From positions 1 through 64,000 of the forward strand of contig CAUWFE010000002.1 in NCBI GenBank assembly GCA_963558185.1: a stretch of DNA of 64,000 bases. The letters run 5' to 3'. The translations under genes were made by a program, and so were the position numbers. The DNA comes from UMGS1663 sp963558185. GTDB lineage: Bacteria; Bacillota; Clostridia; TANB77; CAG-508. Below the pieces are notes generated by a model that had not been told where the DNA came from, made no database searches, and was given only the letters and a program-made list of their open reading frames with translations. Positions 17,860 to 28,265 of this stretch are shown here, piece by piece (positions within the stretch are counted from its first letter, which is position 1; every line of letters starts with the position of its first letter).

Positions 17860-18000
17860 GTGGCTTTGCCACATATGTATTTCGCCTCGCGAATATGCAC
17901 GAACCAAAGTAACTTAACCTTGCAATATAGCAAAAATCTTTAATTTTTCCAATATTATAAAGAGAAGATGTAGCTACAAAATATGTTACATCTTTTTTTT
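17860..18000 (+). terminator. Structured intergenic segment with terminator before rnr
   Basis: Hairpins GTGGC/GCCAC (17860-17872) and TTCGC/GCGAA (17881-17893), the second nested in CATAT/ATATG, are followed at 17966-17993 by AGATGTAGC/GTTACATCT with one mismatch pair and an eight-T run. The last is a good terminator; the two upstream hairpins are unusually GC-rich for this genome and may be an RNA element. Confidence 0.6.
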
Positions 18001-18066
18001 GCATAGAAAATTTATATAATAACAATGTTAATTAAAAAAATATTATATATGTGAAAGGAGGAAAGC

Positions 18067-20028
18067 ATGAAAAATAATATATTTGAAGGTATATATAAAG
18101 GTACAACTAAAGGATTTGGATTTGTAAAGATAGAAGGAGAAGAAGAGGAAATTCACATTTCAAAAAATAATGTAGGGCATGCATTAAATGGAGACACAGT
18201 TTTAATAAAAATCTTAGAAGGACAAAAAGGAAAAAGAAAAGAAGGAAAAATAATTCAAATTCTGAAACATGAAAAAACAATATTAGTTGGAATATTTGAA
18301 AAAAGTAGAAATTTTGGATTTGTTATTCCAGATGATAAAAAATTAGGAAGCGATATATTTATTCCTAAAAAATATTTTAATAAAGCTAAAAATAATGACA
18401 AAGTAGTTATAGAAATAATAAAATTTCCAGAACAAAATAAAAAAGCAGAAGGAAAAATAATTGAAGTATTAGGAAATATAGATGAAGCTGGTGTTGATAT
18501 GCTTTCAATAATAAAAGAATATCGCCTTCCTAATGAATTTCCGGAAAAAGTAATAAAAGAAGCTATAAAAATAAAAGAAGAAATTTCAGAAAAAGAATTA
18601 AAAAATAGAAAAGACTTTAGAAAAGAAGAAATATTTACAATAGATGGAGAAGATGCAAAAGATTTAGATGATGCAGTACAAGTAAAAAAATTAAAAAACG
18701 GTCATTATGTGTTAGGTGTGCATATAGCAGATGTTAGTCACTATGTAAAAGAAAATTCTAACTTAGATAAAGAAGCAATAATAAGAGGAACTAGTGTATA
18801 TATGTTAAATAGAGTAATACCAATGCTTCCAAAAGAACTTTCAAACGGAATATGTAGTTTAAATGAAAGTAAAGACAGACTTACACTTTCTGTAATAATG
18901 GAAATAGATAGCAAAGGAAAGGTTGTTTCATCTGAAATTACAAAAGGAATTATAAAAGTTACAAAAAGAATGAATTATCATGATGTTGGAATTTTAATAA
19001 ATTCAAAATATACAGATGAAGAAAAAATAATTGTAAAAAAATATGAAAAATATGTTAAACATTTTAAATTAATGGCTGAACTTGCAACAATATTGAAAAA
19101 AAGAAGAGAAAGCAAAGGATATTTAAATTTAGATATTCCAGAAGCAAAAATAATATTAGACAAAAGGGGAATAGCAATAGATATCCAAAAATATGAATTA
19201 AATTTTGCAAATGAAATTATAGAACAGTTTATGCTAACAGCAAATGAAACCATAGCAGAGAGATTTTTTTGGGTAGAAGCACCTTTTATATATCGTGTAC
19301 ATGAAACACCTGATGAAGATAAAATTAAAGAATTGAACCAATTTTTATTTAATTTTGGATATAAAATTAAAGGAAACTTAGAAGAAATACACTCGAAAGC
19401 ATTTGCAGAAATAATAGAAAAAATAAAAGGAAAAGACGAAGAAAGGTTAATTTCAAACCTTATATTAAGAACACTTAAAGTAGCAAAATATGAGAGTGAG
19501 AATAAAGGACATTTTGGAATAGCAAGTAAATACTATTGTCACTTTACATCTCCTATAAGAAGATATCCAGATTTATTTATACACAGGATAATTTCAAAAT
19601 ATATAGATAAAAATTATGGGGTATCAGAAGAATGGAAAGAAAAATATAGAGAGCAAGCAACTTTAATGGCAACAAATTCTTCAGAAAGAGAGAAAATTGC
19701 ACAAAAAGCTGAAAGAGATAGTGTAGATATTAAAAAAGCAGAATTTATGCAAAATAAAATTGGAGAAGTATATGAAGGAATGGTTTCTTCTATTACAGCA
19801 TTTGGAATGTTTGTAGAATTAGATAACACAATAGAAGGATTAATAAGATTTGAAGATTTAGGAAAAGAATATTTTATATACGACGAAAATAGAAAAACAT
19901 TAGTAGGAGAAAAGACAAAAAAATCTTATAAAATAGGTGATAAAGTTAAAATTAAGGTAATTAAAGCAGACAAGCAATTACGTGAAATAGACTTTGCAAT
20001 AGTAAATGAAGAAAAAAGAGCAGAATAA
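18067..20028 (+). CDS. rnr: Ribonuclease R
   Basis: 653 residues: N-terminal cold-shock-type OB domains (KGFGFVKIEGEEEEIHI; NFGFVIPDDK), the RNB catalytic domain with the acidic site DGEDAKDLDDAVQV and the conserved HFTSPIRRYPDLFIHR, and a C-terminal S1 domain (GEVYEGMVSSITAFGMFVEL). A 3'-5' exoribonuclease that degrades structured RNA. AAAGGAGG precedes the ATG. It lacks the long basic tail of proteobacterial RNase R, as usual in Clostridia. Its stop codon is inside the 5' part of the terminator stem. Confidence 0.95.
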   Translation: MKNNIFEGIYKGTTKGFGFVKIEGEEEEIHISKNNVGHALNGDTVLIKILEGQKGKRKEGKIIQILKHEKTILVGIFEKSRNFGFVIPDDKKLGSDIFIPKKYFNKAKNNDKVVIEIIKFPEQNKKAEGKIIEVLGNIDEAGVDMLSIIKEYRLPNEFPEKVIKEAIKIKEEISEKELKNRKDFRKEEIFTIDGEDAKDLDDAVQVKKLKNGHYVLGVHIADVSHYVKENSNLDKEAIIRGTSVYMLNRVIPMLPKELSNGICSLNESKDRLTLSVIMEIDSKGKVVSSEITKGIIKVTKRMNYHDVGILINSKYTDEEKIIVKKYEKYVKHFKLMAELATILKKRRESKGYLNLDIPEAKIILDKRGIAIDIQKYELNFANEIIEQFMLTANETIAERFFWVEAPFIYRVHETPDEDKIKELNQFLFNFGYKIKGNLEEIHSKAFAEIIEKIKGKDEERLISNLILRTLKVAKYESENKGHFGIASKYYCHFTSPIRRYPDLFIHRIISKYIDKNYGVSEEWKEKYREQATLMATNSSEREKIAQKAERDSVDIKKAEFMQNKIGEVYEGMVSSITAFGMFVELDNTIEGLIRFEDLGKEYFIYDENRKTLVGEKTKKSYKIGDKVKIKVIKADKQLREIDFAIVNEEKRAE

Positions 20029-20039
20029 TACTGCTCTTT
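20015..20039. terminator. Bidirectional terminator between rnr and the gerA cluster
   Basis: AAAGAGCAG (20015-20023), 7-nt loop, CTGCTCTTT (20031-20039). It lies between convergent genes and overlaps the rnr 3' end and the stop codon of the small ORF on the other strand. Confidence 0.8.
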
Positions 20040-20217
20040 AATGTTTCCAAATTAAAATATTACTAAAAATAACACAAAATATTGAAAATAGAATAAAAAC
20101 TATTCCACCATAGCGATTACTTTCGTTTTTATATTCATATATACCATAAGATATACTTTGTAATAAAACAAAAATAGTAAATAAAAAGAAAATAACATGA
20201 AAAAGTAAAATAATCAA
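20038..20217 (-). CDS. Small two-helix membrane protein at the end of the gerA operon
   Basis: A 59-residue ORF starting with TTG at 20217; TAGGAGGA lies 6 nt upstream and overlaps the gerAC end, and the gap to gerAC is 10 nt. The peptide has two hydrophobic stretches (IILLFHVIFFLFTIFVLL; GIVFILFSIFCVIFSNILIW) separated by a charged EYKNESNRYG loop. It is not recognised as a known family. Small membrane proteins accompany some Bacillales ger operons (e.g. GerXD types), so a receptor accessory role is possible but only inferred from position. Confidence 0.6.
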   Translation of the reverse strand: MIILLFHVIFFLFTIFVLLQSISYGIYEYKNESNRYGGIVFILFSIFCVIFSNILIWKH

Positions 20218-20227
20218 AATAATCCTC

Positions 20228-21466
20228 CTATTCTGTTTCTGTCAAAAGAAAACCAGATTCTACATTGCAATCTATATTTACTTTAAAAACACTATTTTTA
20301 TAATTATCTAACCAATTAATATTTTTTAATTCTTGATTTGTCAAAAATGAAGAACTAACTTTTTTTCCAATACCATTTATATCAGAATTGAATTGCAAAG
20401 AAGTTTTATAAAGATATTCTCTTAAAGTAGAAGCAATATAATGATTAGCCGATTCAGATATTTCAGAGAGTAAATTACCATTTAAATAATTAGAACCTGC
20501 ATTCATAGAATGAATTTTTCCATTAAAATTGCAATTTATTTCAACAAAAGGAGAACCATTTACCATTGAAACTTTAATATTAGCAGGTTTACTTGGCTGA
20601 AAATAAATATCTATAACTTGGTTAGACTGCAATTGTGTGTTAGTATAGTCAGAAGAATTACTATCATTAGAAGAAAGAATAGGAATTCCTAACATAAAGC
20701 CTTTTACAGTATTTCGCAAAATAGAAAAACATAATGTTTCTATTGCATTTAATTCTCCAACAAGGTGGTCCTCCTTAAAAACAGCAATTCCCATATTTTC
20801 AGAATCTCTTTTTCCATTTAAGATATAATGAGAATCAGAATTTGTATTAAGACCACCTAAAATAGCATAAGAAGAACATTTTTCACATACTAGCCCATTA
20901 AAAAAATCACCAATAGTAGAATTCACTACTAAACCAGAATATCTATTAGACTTTGCAAACACTTCATAATACTGACTAGATAAATCCTCTAAACTAGGAA
21001 AAGATTCTTTTAAATAAGTTTTTGCATCACATTTGCTTACTATTATATTTGAAGAAGGTCTAATTTGAGAATCATTCATTAGAGTATATATATATTCAGA
21101 AATTCCCTCAGATGCAACTTCTTCAGAAAATACAATCAGCTTACAATGTGAAAGATTTAATTTTTTACCCATGTAACTATTCATTATTTGAATAGCCATA
21201 TTAATAGAAGGTGCTTCAATAGTATTAATAACAACTTGAGTATCTTCAGAAGAACTGTTTTCAAGAGATGAAGATAAATTAGTAAACTGGAATGTAACTT
21301 TTAATTTATTACTTTCACCAGTATCTATAGCAAGGGCAATAACAAATGCTAAATTATCAATATTTAAAGAAGCATATGAACTAGAAAAACTAGCTATTAA
21401 TATAATAAGAAGGATAGCTACGAAAATTCGTTTAAATAATTTTTTGAAATATTGTGGAATATTCAT
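20228..21466 (-). CDS. gerAC: Spore germination protein, Ger(x)C family
   Basis: 412 residues. An N-terminal hydrophobic segment (about 13-30) ends at SSYASLNIDNLAFVIALAID, the typical Ger(x)C start, but the lipobox Cys is missing (SSYAS rather than xxGC), so it is probably membrane-anchored or cleaved, not lipidated. The three-domain Ger(x)C layout is present, including SEISESANHYIASTLREYLY near residue 350. With GerAA and GerAB it forms a germinant receptor in the spore inner membrane. Overlaps gerAB by 4 bp. Confidence 0.88.
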   Translation of the reverse strand: MNIPQYFKKLFKRIFVAILLIILIASFSSSYASLNIDNLAFVIALAIDTGESNKLKVTFQFTNLSSSLENSSSEDTQVVINTIEAPSINMAIQIMNSYMGKKLNLSHCKLIVFSEEVASEGISEYIYTLMNDSQIRPSSNIIVSKCDAKTYLKESFPSLEDLSSQYYEVFAKSNRYSGLVVNSTIGDFFNGLVCEKCSSYAILGGLNTNSDSHYILNGKRDSENMGIAVFKEDHLVGELNAIETLCFSILRNTVKGFMLGIPILSSNDSNSSDYTNTQLQSNQVIDIYFQPSKPANIKVSMVNGSPFVEINCNFNGKIHSMNAGSNYLNGNLLSEISESANHYIASTLREYLYKTSLQFNSDINGIGKKVSSSFLTNQELKNINWLDNYKNSVFKVNIDCNVESGFLLTETE

Positions 21467-22569
21467 ATTTTATTTCCTCCTTTAGAATTCAAACTTTTTT
21501 TTGCAATAGTCGAAATTATTAAAATTCCAATGCAAAATATAAATATAAAAAACCATACTAGATAGCGAAAAACAGTGTTTTCAAAAAAGCTAGATTCAGC
21601 ATAATTTTTTGGTAAAAGTGCACATGAAAACATTAAAATAGAAAAAGGAAAAACTAATGGTTTAGTAGCTTTTACATTAGTAATTTTTTTAAAACAAAGA
21701 ATAGAAATTTTACTTGTAATACATAAATAACAAATAAAAACTATCATCCATATAAGTAAAAATATAGATTCTAATCTTTGAATAAAAGTACCAAATTCAA
21801 TATATCTAGTTGCTGAATATAAAGGCATTATCTCATCATTTTTTATAAAAAATGAAAACATAAAAAGTAATGTGGCAACGCAAAATAGTAAATATATACT
21901 TGAAACTATAACAGATGTAAAGGCTATTTTTTTATAATTTTCAGGTTTCTTTAATAGTGGTGGTAGAAAATATAAAATACAAATTCCACAAAAAGCAGAA
22001 ATATTACCAATACCAGTAATAAAAGTATTAACAAAGCCATCTCCTAATATAGGAAACATTTGATTAAATGAAAAGTTATCTATATTAGCAAAGAAAAGAA
22101 ATATAACAGTTACAATTGCAAATGGCATAATATACGAGGTTGCTTTAAAAGATGCATGAAAAGATAAATAATTTACAATAGTCATTGAAATTATAAAAAA
22201 CAAAATTACAAAAGCCACATTTGTCATTGGAAAATATATAACTTGTATACTTTCACAAAAATTACGTAATAAAATACTAGAGCTAATTGTAAAATATAAA
22301 ATAAAGCAAGTACCTAAAATAGTTTTTAAAAATTTACCACCAATGAATTCTGAAATATCTAAAATATCCATTCCTGGAAAATGTTTAAAGCATTTATAAA
22401 TTATATATACTAATACAATTACAATAACTGTAACATAAACTAAGTTTAATAATATAGCAGATTTTGTATTACTAAGTAAAATTCGTGGCAAAGATAAAAC
22501 AGTATGAGCTATTGTAATTGTTAGAATTAAAGAAATTGCTTCTAAAGTAGAAAGTTTAGATTCATTCAT
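21463..22569 (-). CDS. gerAB: Spore germination protein GerAB-type, amino-acid permease fold
   Basis: 368 residues with ten predicted membrane helices, the APC-fold germinant-binding subunit of GerA receptors (endospore germination permease family). Start MNESKLSTLEAISLILTITI matches the family. It lies between gerAA and gerAC, 27 bp after gerAA. In a working receptor it senses an amino acid or nucleoside; the ligand cannot be read from sequence. The neighbouring gerAA frameshifts make function uncertain. Confidence 0.9.
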   Translation of the reverse strand: MNESKLSTLEAISLILTITIAHTVLSLPRILLSNTKSAILLNLVYVTVIVIVLVYIIYKCFKHFPGMDILDISEFIGGKFLKTILGTCFILYFTISSSILLRNFCESIQVIYFPMTNVAFVILFFIISMTIVNYLSFHASFKATSYIMPFAIVTVIFLFFANIDNFSFNQMFPILGDGFVNTFITGIGNISAFCGICILYFLPPLLKKPENYKKIAFTSVIVSSIYLLFCVATLLFMFSFFIKNDEIMPLYSATRYIEFGTFIQRLESIFLLIWMIVFICYLCITSKISILCFKKITNVKATKPLVFPFSILMFSCALLPKNYAESSFFENTVFRYLVWFFIFIFCIGILIISTIAKKSLNSKGGNKI

Positions 22570-22596
22570 AGTAAAAATCTCCTTGTAAATAAAAAT

Positions 22597-24287
22597 TTAA
22601 GTTTTCCATTTCATACTAATATTATTTTGAGATTGTTCCCTTTTAGTAGAAAGAAATGAAGGTCTTTTTTCTTGTTTCCAAATAGGTGGAATAAAATAAT
22701 TAGTAGAGCTACTATTATTGTTTGAGTATATAGGACTTATGAAAGATACACCAAATGATTTTAAATTGCATAAAACACATAAGTAAACAAATATACCGCA
22801 GGCAATTCCTAAGAAACCAGCAATATAGCCTAATAGTATAAACACAAACCTAAAAAATCTTAAATGGAAACCAAAAGAAAAATCAGGAATAGCAAAAGAA
22901 GCAATGCCAGTAATTGCAACAACAATAATTAAAATAGGACTAATAATTCCGAGCACTTACAGCAGCTTGACCTAATACTAAGGCACCAACAATTCCTATA
23001 GTAGAACCAATAGGATTAGGAACTCTTAAACCTGCTTCTCTTATTAATTCAAAAGAAATTTCTAAGGTTAAAATTTCTATAATAACGGGAAATGGTATAT
23101 TTTGTCTAGTACTTAAAATAGAAAATAACAATTCAGTTGGTAATATTTCTTGATGATAGCAAGTTACAGCAACATAAAGACCAGGCAATAGCAGTGTAAT
23201 AAAAGCAGCTAATAATCTCAAACCTTTTAAAAAATTGGCAAAATAAGGCTTTAAGTTTGAATCTTCGGTAGATGACATAAAATCATTAATCGTGGCCGGC
23301 ATAATAATTGCATATGGAGAGCCATTTACTAAAACAATAACTCTTCCTTGTAATAAGTATTGTACAGCCTTATCAGGTCTTTCAGTAGATAGAACTTCTG
23401 GAATGCCCAAAGTATTTTGGTCAACAATAAGTTGCTCTAATTGACCGAACAGAAAGAAGAGAATCAATTTGCAAATTACTAATACGATATTGTACTTCTG
23501 CTATTAAATCATCATTTGCAATATTTTTCATATAACAAATAGCACATTTAGTTTTTGTAACTTTACCAACACTTGCAGACTCCATAATTAAATTTTCATT
23601 ATTTAAAATCTTCCTAATCATAGAAGTATTTGTTCTTATATTTTCTACAAAAGCTTCATGGGGACCTTTTATAACAGTTTCATTCTGAGGAGAACTAATA
23701 CTTCTTTGCATAAAGCCTTTTACTTCTATATCAAAAACTACATTTAATGTATCAATAAATAAAGCACAATTTCCGGAATTCACACCATTAAAAACTTCAG
23801 AGAATGTTTTAACTTTTTTAAAGCTATTTTGTGGAATTAAGCAATTAGAAATATATGAAGTAATATCAAATTTCTTAATTTTTCTCACAGTTATATTATT
23901 AGTAACTGCTTCAGAAATAACTTTGTTTTGTTCACCATCAAATGAATTAGCTTGATTTTTTAACATTAATGGTCTAAGCACAAAGTCATTAATCATAGTA
24001 GAATTAACCATACCATCAATAAATAGTAAAAAAGCTTTATAATACCTATTACGTGCAATAATAGAAAACTCACGAACAACAATATCACTATTAATCATTG
24101 TATTATATGCGGTTTTGACAAACTCTAAATTTACATCAATACTAGGATAAATTTCTTTATTATCAATATCAAGTTTTGAAGATTCTGATATATTATTATC
24201 AATTATAGGTGTTTCTGGTAAAGAAAATTGATAATCTTTTTCAGGCGACCAAGTAAATAAATTCAATATATTTTGTAAAAAAGTCAT
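22597..24287 (-). pseudogene. gerAA: GerAA-type spore germination protein broken by two frameshifts
   Basis: Three consecutive frames (24287-23421, 23467-22940, 22956-22597) join into one GerA-family protein of about 562 residues: N-terminal soluble domain, then membrane part with PFPVIIEILTLEISFELIRE and the conserved GQAAVSAG-IISP. Each break is explained by one extra base. On the minus strand GTT[C]GGTCAA (plus-strand G at 23447) splits SLLSV from GQLEQL, and GCT[C]GGAATT (plus-strand G at 22951) splits QAAVSA from GIISP. Removing the two bases restores the whole family sequence without other damage. Either a recent pseudogene or two consensus errors of the same type. Confidence 0.85.
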
Positions 24288-24435
24288 AATAGAAATCCTT
24301 TCTAAAATAATAATTTGAATTTTGTATTAACATAACCAAAACAAGAAAAAATATACAAATTCCCATATTAATCATTTACAATTATAAAAAAATAGTATAA
24401 ACTGTAAAAAGCAATAATAAAGGAGAATTGATAAA

Positions 24436-27400
24436 ATGGCAGAAGAAGTAAAATGGACAAAAGAGCAAAAACAAGCAATTTATGAAAAAGGTGAAAATAT
24501 TTTAGTAGCAGCAGCTGCTGGTAGTGGAAAAACAGCAGTTTTGGTAGAAAGAATAATAAAAAAGGTAATAGAAGAAGAAATAGATATTGACAAAATTTTA
24601 GTAGTAACATTTACAAATGCTGCGGCAAGTGAAATGAGACAAAGAATCTTAGAAGCAATTTATAAAAAAATAGAAGAAGATCCTATAAATATAAGATTAC
24701 AAAGACAAATAACATTACTAAATAGAGCAAGTATTTGTACAATTCATGCATTTTGCTTAGATATAATTCGAAATAATTTTTATGAAATAGATACTTCAGC
24801 AAATTTTCGTATTGGAGATACAGCAGAAATTGAACTATTAAAACAAGAAGTTATGGAAGAAATATTTGAAGAAAAATATGAACAAGAAGATGAAAAATTT
24901 ATTAATCTTATTAATTTATATACAAAATATAGAGATGACACTTCTTTAAAAGAATTAATTTTTAAAATGTATAATTTTATCCAAAGTATGCCATTTCCTG
25001 AAGAATGGCTTGAAGAAAAAATTGAAGAATTTAATATTAAAAATGATAATGATTTTGCACAAACAAACTGGGGAAAAGTATTAATTAATGAAGTGAAAGA
25101 AAATATAGAAGAAGGAATAACAAGACTTATTACAGTAAAAAGAAAAATGCAAAAATGGTTACCTGAAATGGAAAAATTTTATATAGCTATTTGTAGAGAT
25201 ATAGAAATGTTAGAAGAGGCAAAAGAAGGCTTTAACAATAAAAATTGGGATGCTATTTATCAAAACTTATCAAATATCAAATTTGAAAGATGGCCAACTG
25301 ACAAAAAGTGTGAAGTAGAATATAAAGCAGAAGCAAAAGAAATAAGAGATATAGTAAGTAAAAAAATAAAAGAGAATATCAGTGAATATTTTATATATAA
25401 TAATGAACAAATAAAAGAAAATTTAAACTATATGTATTATGTTTTAAAAAATATGCAAGAATTAATAATATCTTTTTCAAATAGATTTGCAAAAGTAAAA
25501 AAAGAAAGAAATTTAATAGACTTTAATGATATAGAGCATTTTGCATTAAAAATTTGTGTAAAAAAAGAATATGGAAAAATAGTTCCAACAGAAGCAGCAA
25601 AAAAAATACAACAAAAATTTGAAGAAATTTTAATAGATGAATACCAAGACAGTAATGATGTACAAGAAAATATTTTAAAAAGTATATCCAAAGGAAATAA
25701 CATATTTATGGTAGGAGATGTAAAACAAAGTATTTATAAATTTAGACAAGCAAAGCCGGAATTATTTTTACAAAAATATGAAACATATACAAAAGAAAAA
25801 CAAGTAGGTAATGGAGTAAAAATACAATTATTTAAAAACTTTAGAAGTAGAGAATCTGTATTAGATATTACAAATTTAATATTTGAAAATATAATGAAAA
25901 AAGATATTGGGGGAATAGAATATACAAAAGAAGAATTTTTAAATTTAGGTGCTGATTATAAAAAGCCAGAAGAAGAAATAAACTATGCAGGGAATCCAGA
26001 ATTACATATCATCGATTTAAAAGAAGATGATGATAGTGATGAAATAGAAACAGAAGAATTAGTTGATAATAGTCAGATAGAAGCAAAATTTGTTGTAAGT
26101 AAAATACAAGAATTATTAAATAGTGATTATAAAGTATATGATAGAAAGCTAAAAAAATATCGTAATGTACATAATAAAGATATTGTAATATTATTGCGCT
26201 CAACATCAATATTAGCACCAGTATACGAAAAAGAACTAGAAGAAAAAGGAATAGCAGTATTTAGTGATACTTCTAGTGAATATTTAGATTCTATTGAAAT
26301 ACAAACAATAATGTCATTATTAAAAATAATTGATAATCCTATGCAAGATATACCTTTAGTAACAGTATTAAAATCAGCAATTGCAAATTTTACAGATAAT
26401 GAATTAGTACAAATTAGATTAGTAGAAAAAAATGAAAACTTTTTCACAGCAATGTTAAAGGCTAGAAACTCTGTAGAAGTAAATCTTGCTAACAAAATTA
26501 ATAACTTTTTAGAAAATTTAGAAAAATGGAAAAAAATGCTTGAATATAAAACTTTAGATGAACTAATATGGCAAATATATTCAGATACAAATTATTATAA
26601 TTATGTAGGCTTATTAAATAATGGAAAGCTAAAACAAGCCAATTTAAAAATGTTATTTGAAAAGGCTAAACAATATGAACAAGCAAGTTTTAAAGGCTTA
26701 TTTCAATTTATAAATTTTATAGACAAACTAAAAACAAATAGTGGAGATATGCAGTCTGCAAAAATCATAGGAGAAAATGAAGATGTTGTTAGAATAATGA
26801 GTATTCATAAAAGTAAGGGGCTTGAATTTCCAATAGTATTTTTATGCGCAACAAATAAAAAATTCAATATGCAAGATTTAAACCAAAAAATATTGCTACA
26901 TGAAAAATTAGGAATTGGTCCAAACTATATTGGAAGTGAATTACCAATAGAATATCCAACACTTGCAAAAGAAGCTCTTAAAATACAAGCAAAAATGGAA
27001 ACAATAGCAGAAGAAATGAGAATCTTATATGTAGCATTAACTAGAGCAAAAGAAAAGTTATTTATTACAGGAATAGATAAAGATTTGCAAAAATCTTGGA
27101 AAGATAAACAAGCATTATTAGATATGTATACTACAGACACAATACCTTCAAACTTAATAAAAAAATATACATCTTATTTAGACTGGATAGAACTTGTATA
27201 TTGTAAAAATAAAGGAAATATAGAATTAATAGAACATAAAGTTAAAGAGCTTAATATAGAAGAACAAAAAGAAGAACAAAATAACATATTAGAAAAACTA
27301 GAAAAAATTAATATAGATAAAGTGGAACAAGAAAATATAAAAGAAAAATTACAATTTGAATATCCATATAAAGAATCTACAATACTTCCAACCCAGCTTG

Positions 27401-28011
27401 CTGTTACAGATATAAAAAAATCATTATTAAATGTAGAACAAAAAATAGAATTAACAACTCCAAAATTCATGTTAGAAGAGAATAAACTTACACAGGCGCA
27501 AAAGGGAACATTAATTCATTTATGTATACAAAAAATGCAAGAAAATAAAATATATAGCATACAAGATATAAAAGATATGATTAACCATCTTGTAAAAGAT
27601 AAGATAATATTAAAAAATGAGGCAGAACAAATAAATCCTCAAATATTATATAAATATACAAAATCTACATTGTGGAATAAATTGAAAATAGCACAAGAAA
27701 TACATAAGGAAGAACCTTTTTACATCAGCAAAAGTGCAAAAGAAATATATGGAATAGAAAATAATGATGATGAAATTATAATTCAAGGAATTATTGACTT
27801 ATATTATAGAAATGAAGAGGGAAAAATAGTATTAGTAGACTATAAAACAGATTATGTAGAAGAGGGACAGGAAGAAAAATTAATTAAAAAATATAAAGAA
27901 CAACTATATATGTATAAAGATGCATTAGAACAGTCTTTACAAGAAAACGTAAGTGAAATTATACTATATTCGGTATATGTACAAAAGGAAATTAATATAC
28001 CAATTATATAA
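24436..28011 (+). CDS. addA: ATP-dependent helicase/nuclease subunit A, AddA
   Basis: 1191 residues. UvrD-like helicase: Walker A AAAGSGKTAVLVERI near residue 25, motif II IDEYQDSN, motif VI IAEEMRILYVALTRAKEKL, and a C-terminal RecB-type nuclease domain with VLVDYKTD at about 1132-1139. With AddB it processes double-strand ends and loads RecA after Chi recognition. AddB, normally just upstream in Firmicutes, is not in this window; the gerA cluster lies there, transcribed divergently. AGGAG precedes the ATG at 24436. Confidence 0.95.
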   Translation: MAEEVKWTKEQKQAIYEKGENILVAAAAGSGKTAVLVERIIKKVIEEEIDIDKILVVTFTNAAASEMRQRILEAIYKKIEEDPINIRLQRQITLLNRASICTIHAFCLDIIRNNFYEIDTSANFRIGDTAEIELLKQEVMEEIFEEKYEQEDEKFINLINLYTKYRDDTSLKELIFKMYNFIQSMPFPEEWLEEKIEEFNIKNDNDFAQTNWGKVLINEVKENIEEGITRLITVKRKMQKWLPEMEKFYIAICRDIEMLEEAKEGFNNKNWDAIYQNLSNIKFERWPTDKKCEVEYKAEAKEIRDIVSKKIKENISEYFIYNNEQIKENLNYMYYVLKNMQELIISFSNRFAKVKKERNLIDFNDIEHFALKICVKKEYGKIVPTEAAKKIQQKFEEILIDEYQDSNDVQENILKSISKGNNIFMVGDVKQSIYKFRQAKPELFLQKYETYTKEKQVGNGVKIQLFKNFRSRESVLDITNLIFENIMKKDIGGIEYTKEEFLNLGADYKKPEEEINYAGNPELHIIDLKEDDDSDEIETEELVDNSQIEAKFVVSKIQELLNSDYKVYDRKLKKYRNVHNKDIVILLRSTSILAPVYEKELEEKGIAVFSDTSSEYLDSIEIQTIMSLLKIIDNPMQDIPLVTVLKSAIANFTDNELVQIRLVEKNENFFTAMLKARNSVEVNLANKINNFLENLEKWKKMLEYKTLDELIWQIYSDTNYYNYVGLLNNGKLKQANLKMLFEKAKQYEQASFKGLFQFINFIDKLKTNSGDMQSAKIIGENEDVVRIMSIHKSKGLEFPIVFLCATNKKFNMQDLNQKILLHEKLGIGPNYIGSELPIEYPTLAKEALKIQAKMETIAEEMRILYVALTRAKEKLFITGIDKDLQKSWKDKQALLDMYTTDTIPSNLIKKYTSYLDWIELVYCKNKGNIELIEHKVKELNIEEQKEEQNNILEKLEKINIDKVEQENIKEKLQFEYPYKESTILPTQLAVTDIKKSLLNVEQKIELTTPKFMLEENKLTQAQKGTLIHLCIQKMQENKIYSIQDIKDMINHLVKDKIILKNEAEQINPQILYKYTKSTLWNKLKIAQEIHKEEPFYISKSAKEIYGIENNDDEIIIQGIIDLYYRNEEGKIVLVDYKTDYVEEGQEEKLIKKYKEQLYMYKDALEQSLQENVSEIILYSVYVQKEINIPII

Positions 28012-28027
28012 AGAAAGGAAGATAATA

Positions 28028-28264
28028 TTGAGAATAGATAAATTTTTAAAAGTATCAAGAGTAATAAAAAGAAGAACAATTGCAAACGAAGCAGCAGATG
28101 GAGGCAGAGTAATTGTAAATGGAAAAGTAGTTAAACCAAGCTATGAAGTAAAAGTGGGAGATATAGTAGAAATAAAATTTGGGGATAAAATTTCAAAATT
28201 TGAAATTATACAAATACCAAAATTACAAAATCAAAATCAAGAAGAACTAATAAAAATATTGTAA
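28028..28264 (+). CDS. rqcP: S4 RNA-binding domain protein, RqcP/Hsp15-like
   Basis: 78 residues from a TTG start at 28028 (AAGGAAG upstream); a longer in-frame reading from 27953 overlaps addA and lacks an RBS. The S4 domain (RIDKFLKVSRVIKRRTIANE, GRVIVNGKVVKPSYEVKVGD) matches RqcP, formerly YabO, which promotes poly-Ala tailing of stalled nascent chains on 50S subunits with RqcH. 16 bp after addA, likely co-transcribed. Confidence 0.88.
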   Translation: MRIDKFLKVSRVIKRRTIANEAADGGRVIVNGKVVKPSYEVKVGDIVEIKFGDKISKFEIIQIPKLQNQNQEELIKIL

Positions 28265-28265
28265 A

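Noticed and set aside
22597..24287. Programmed +1 frameshifting in gerAA
   Set aside because: Two separate programmed shifts in one bacterial gene are implausible and there is no slippery sequence or stimulator; decay or sequence error is simpler.
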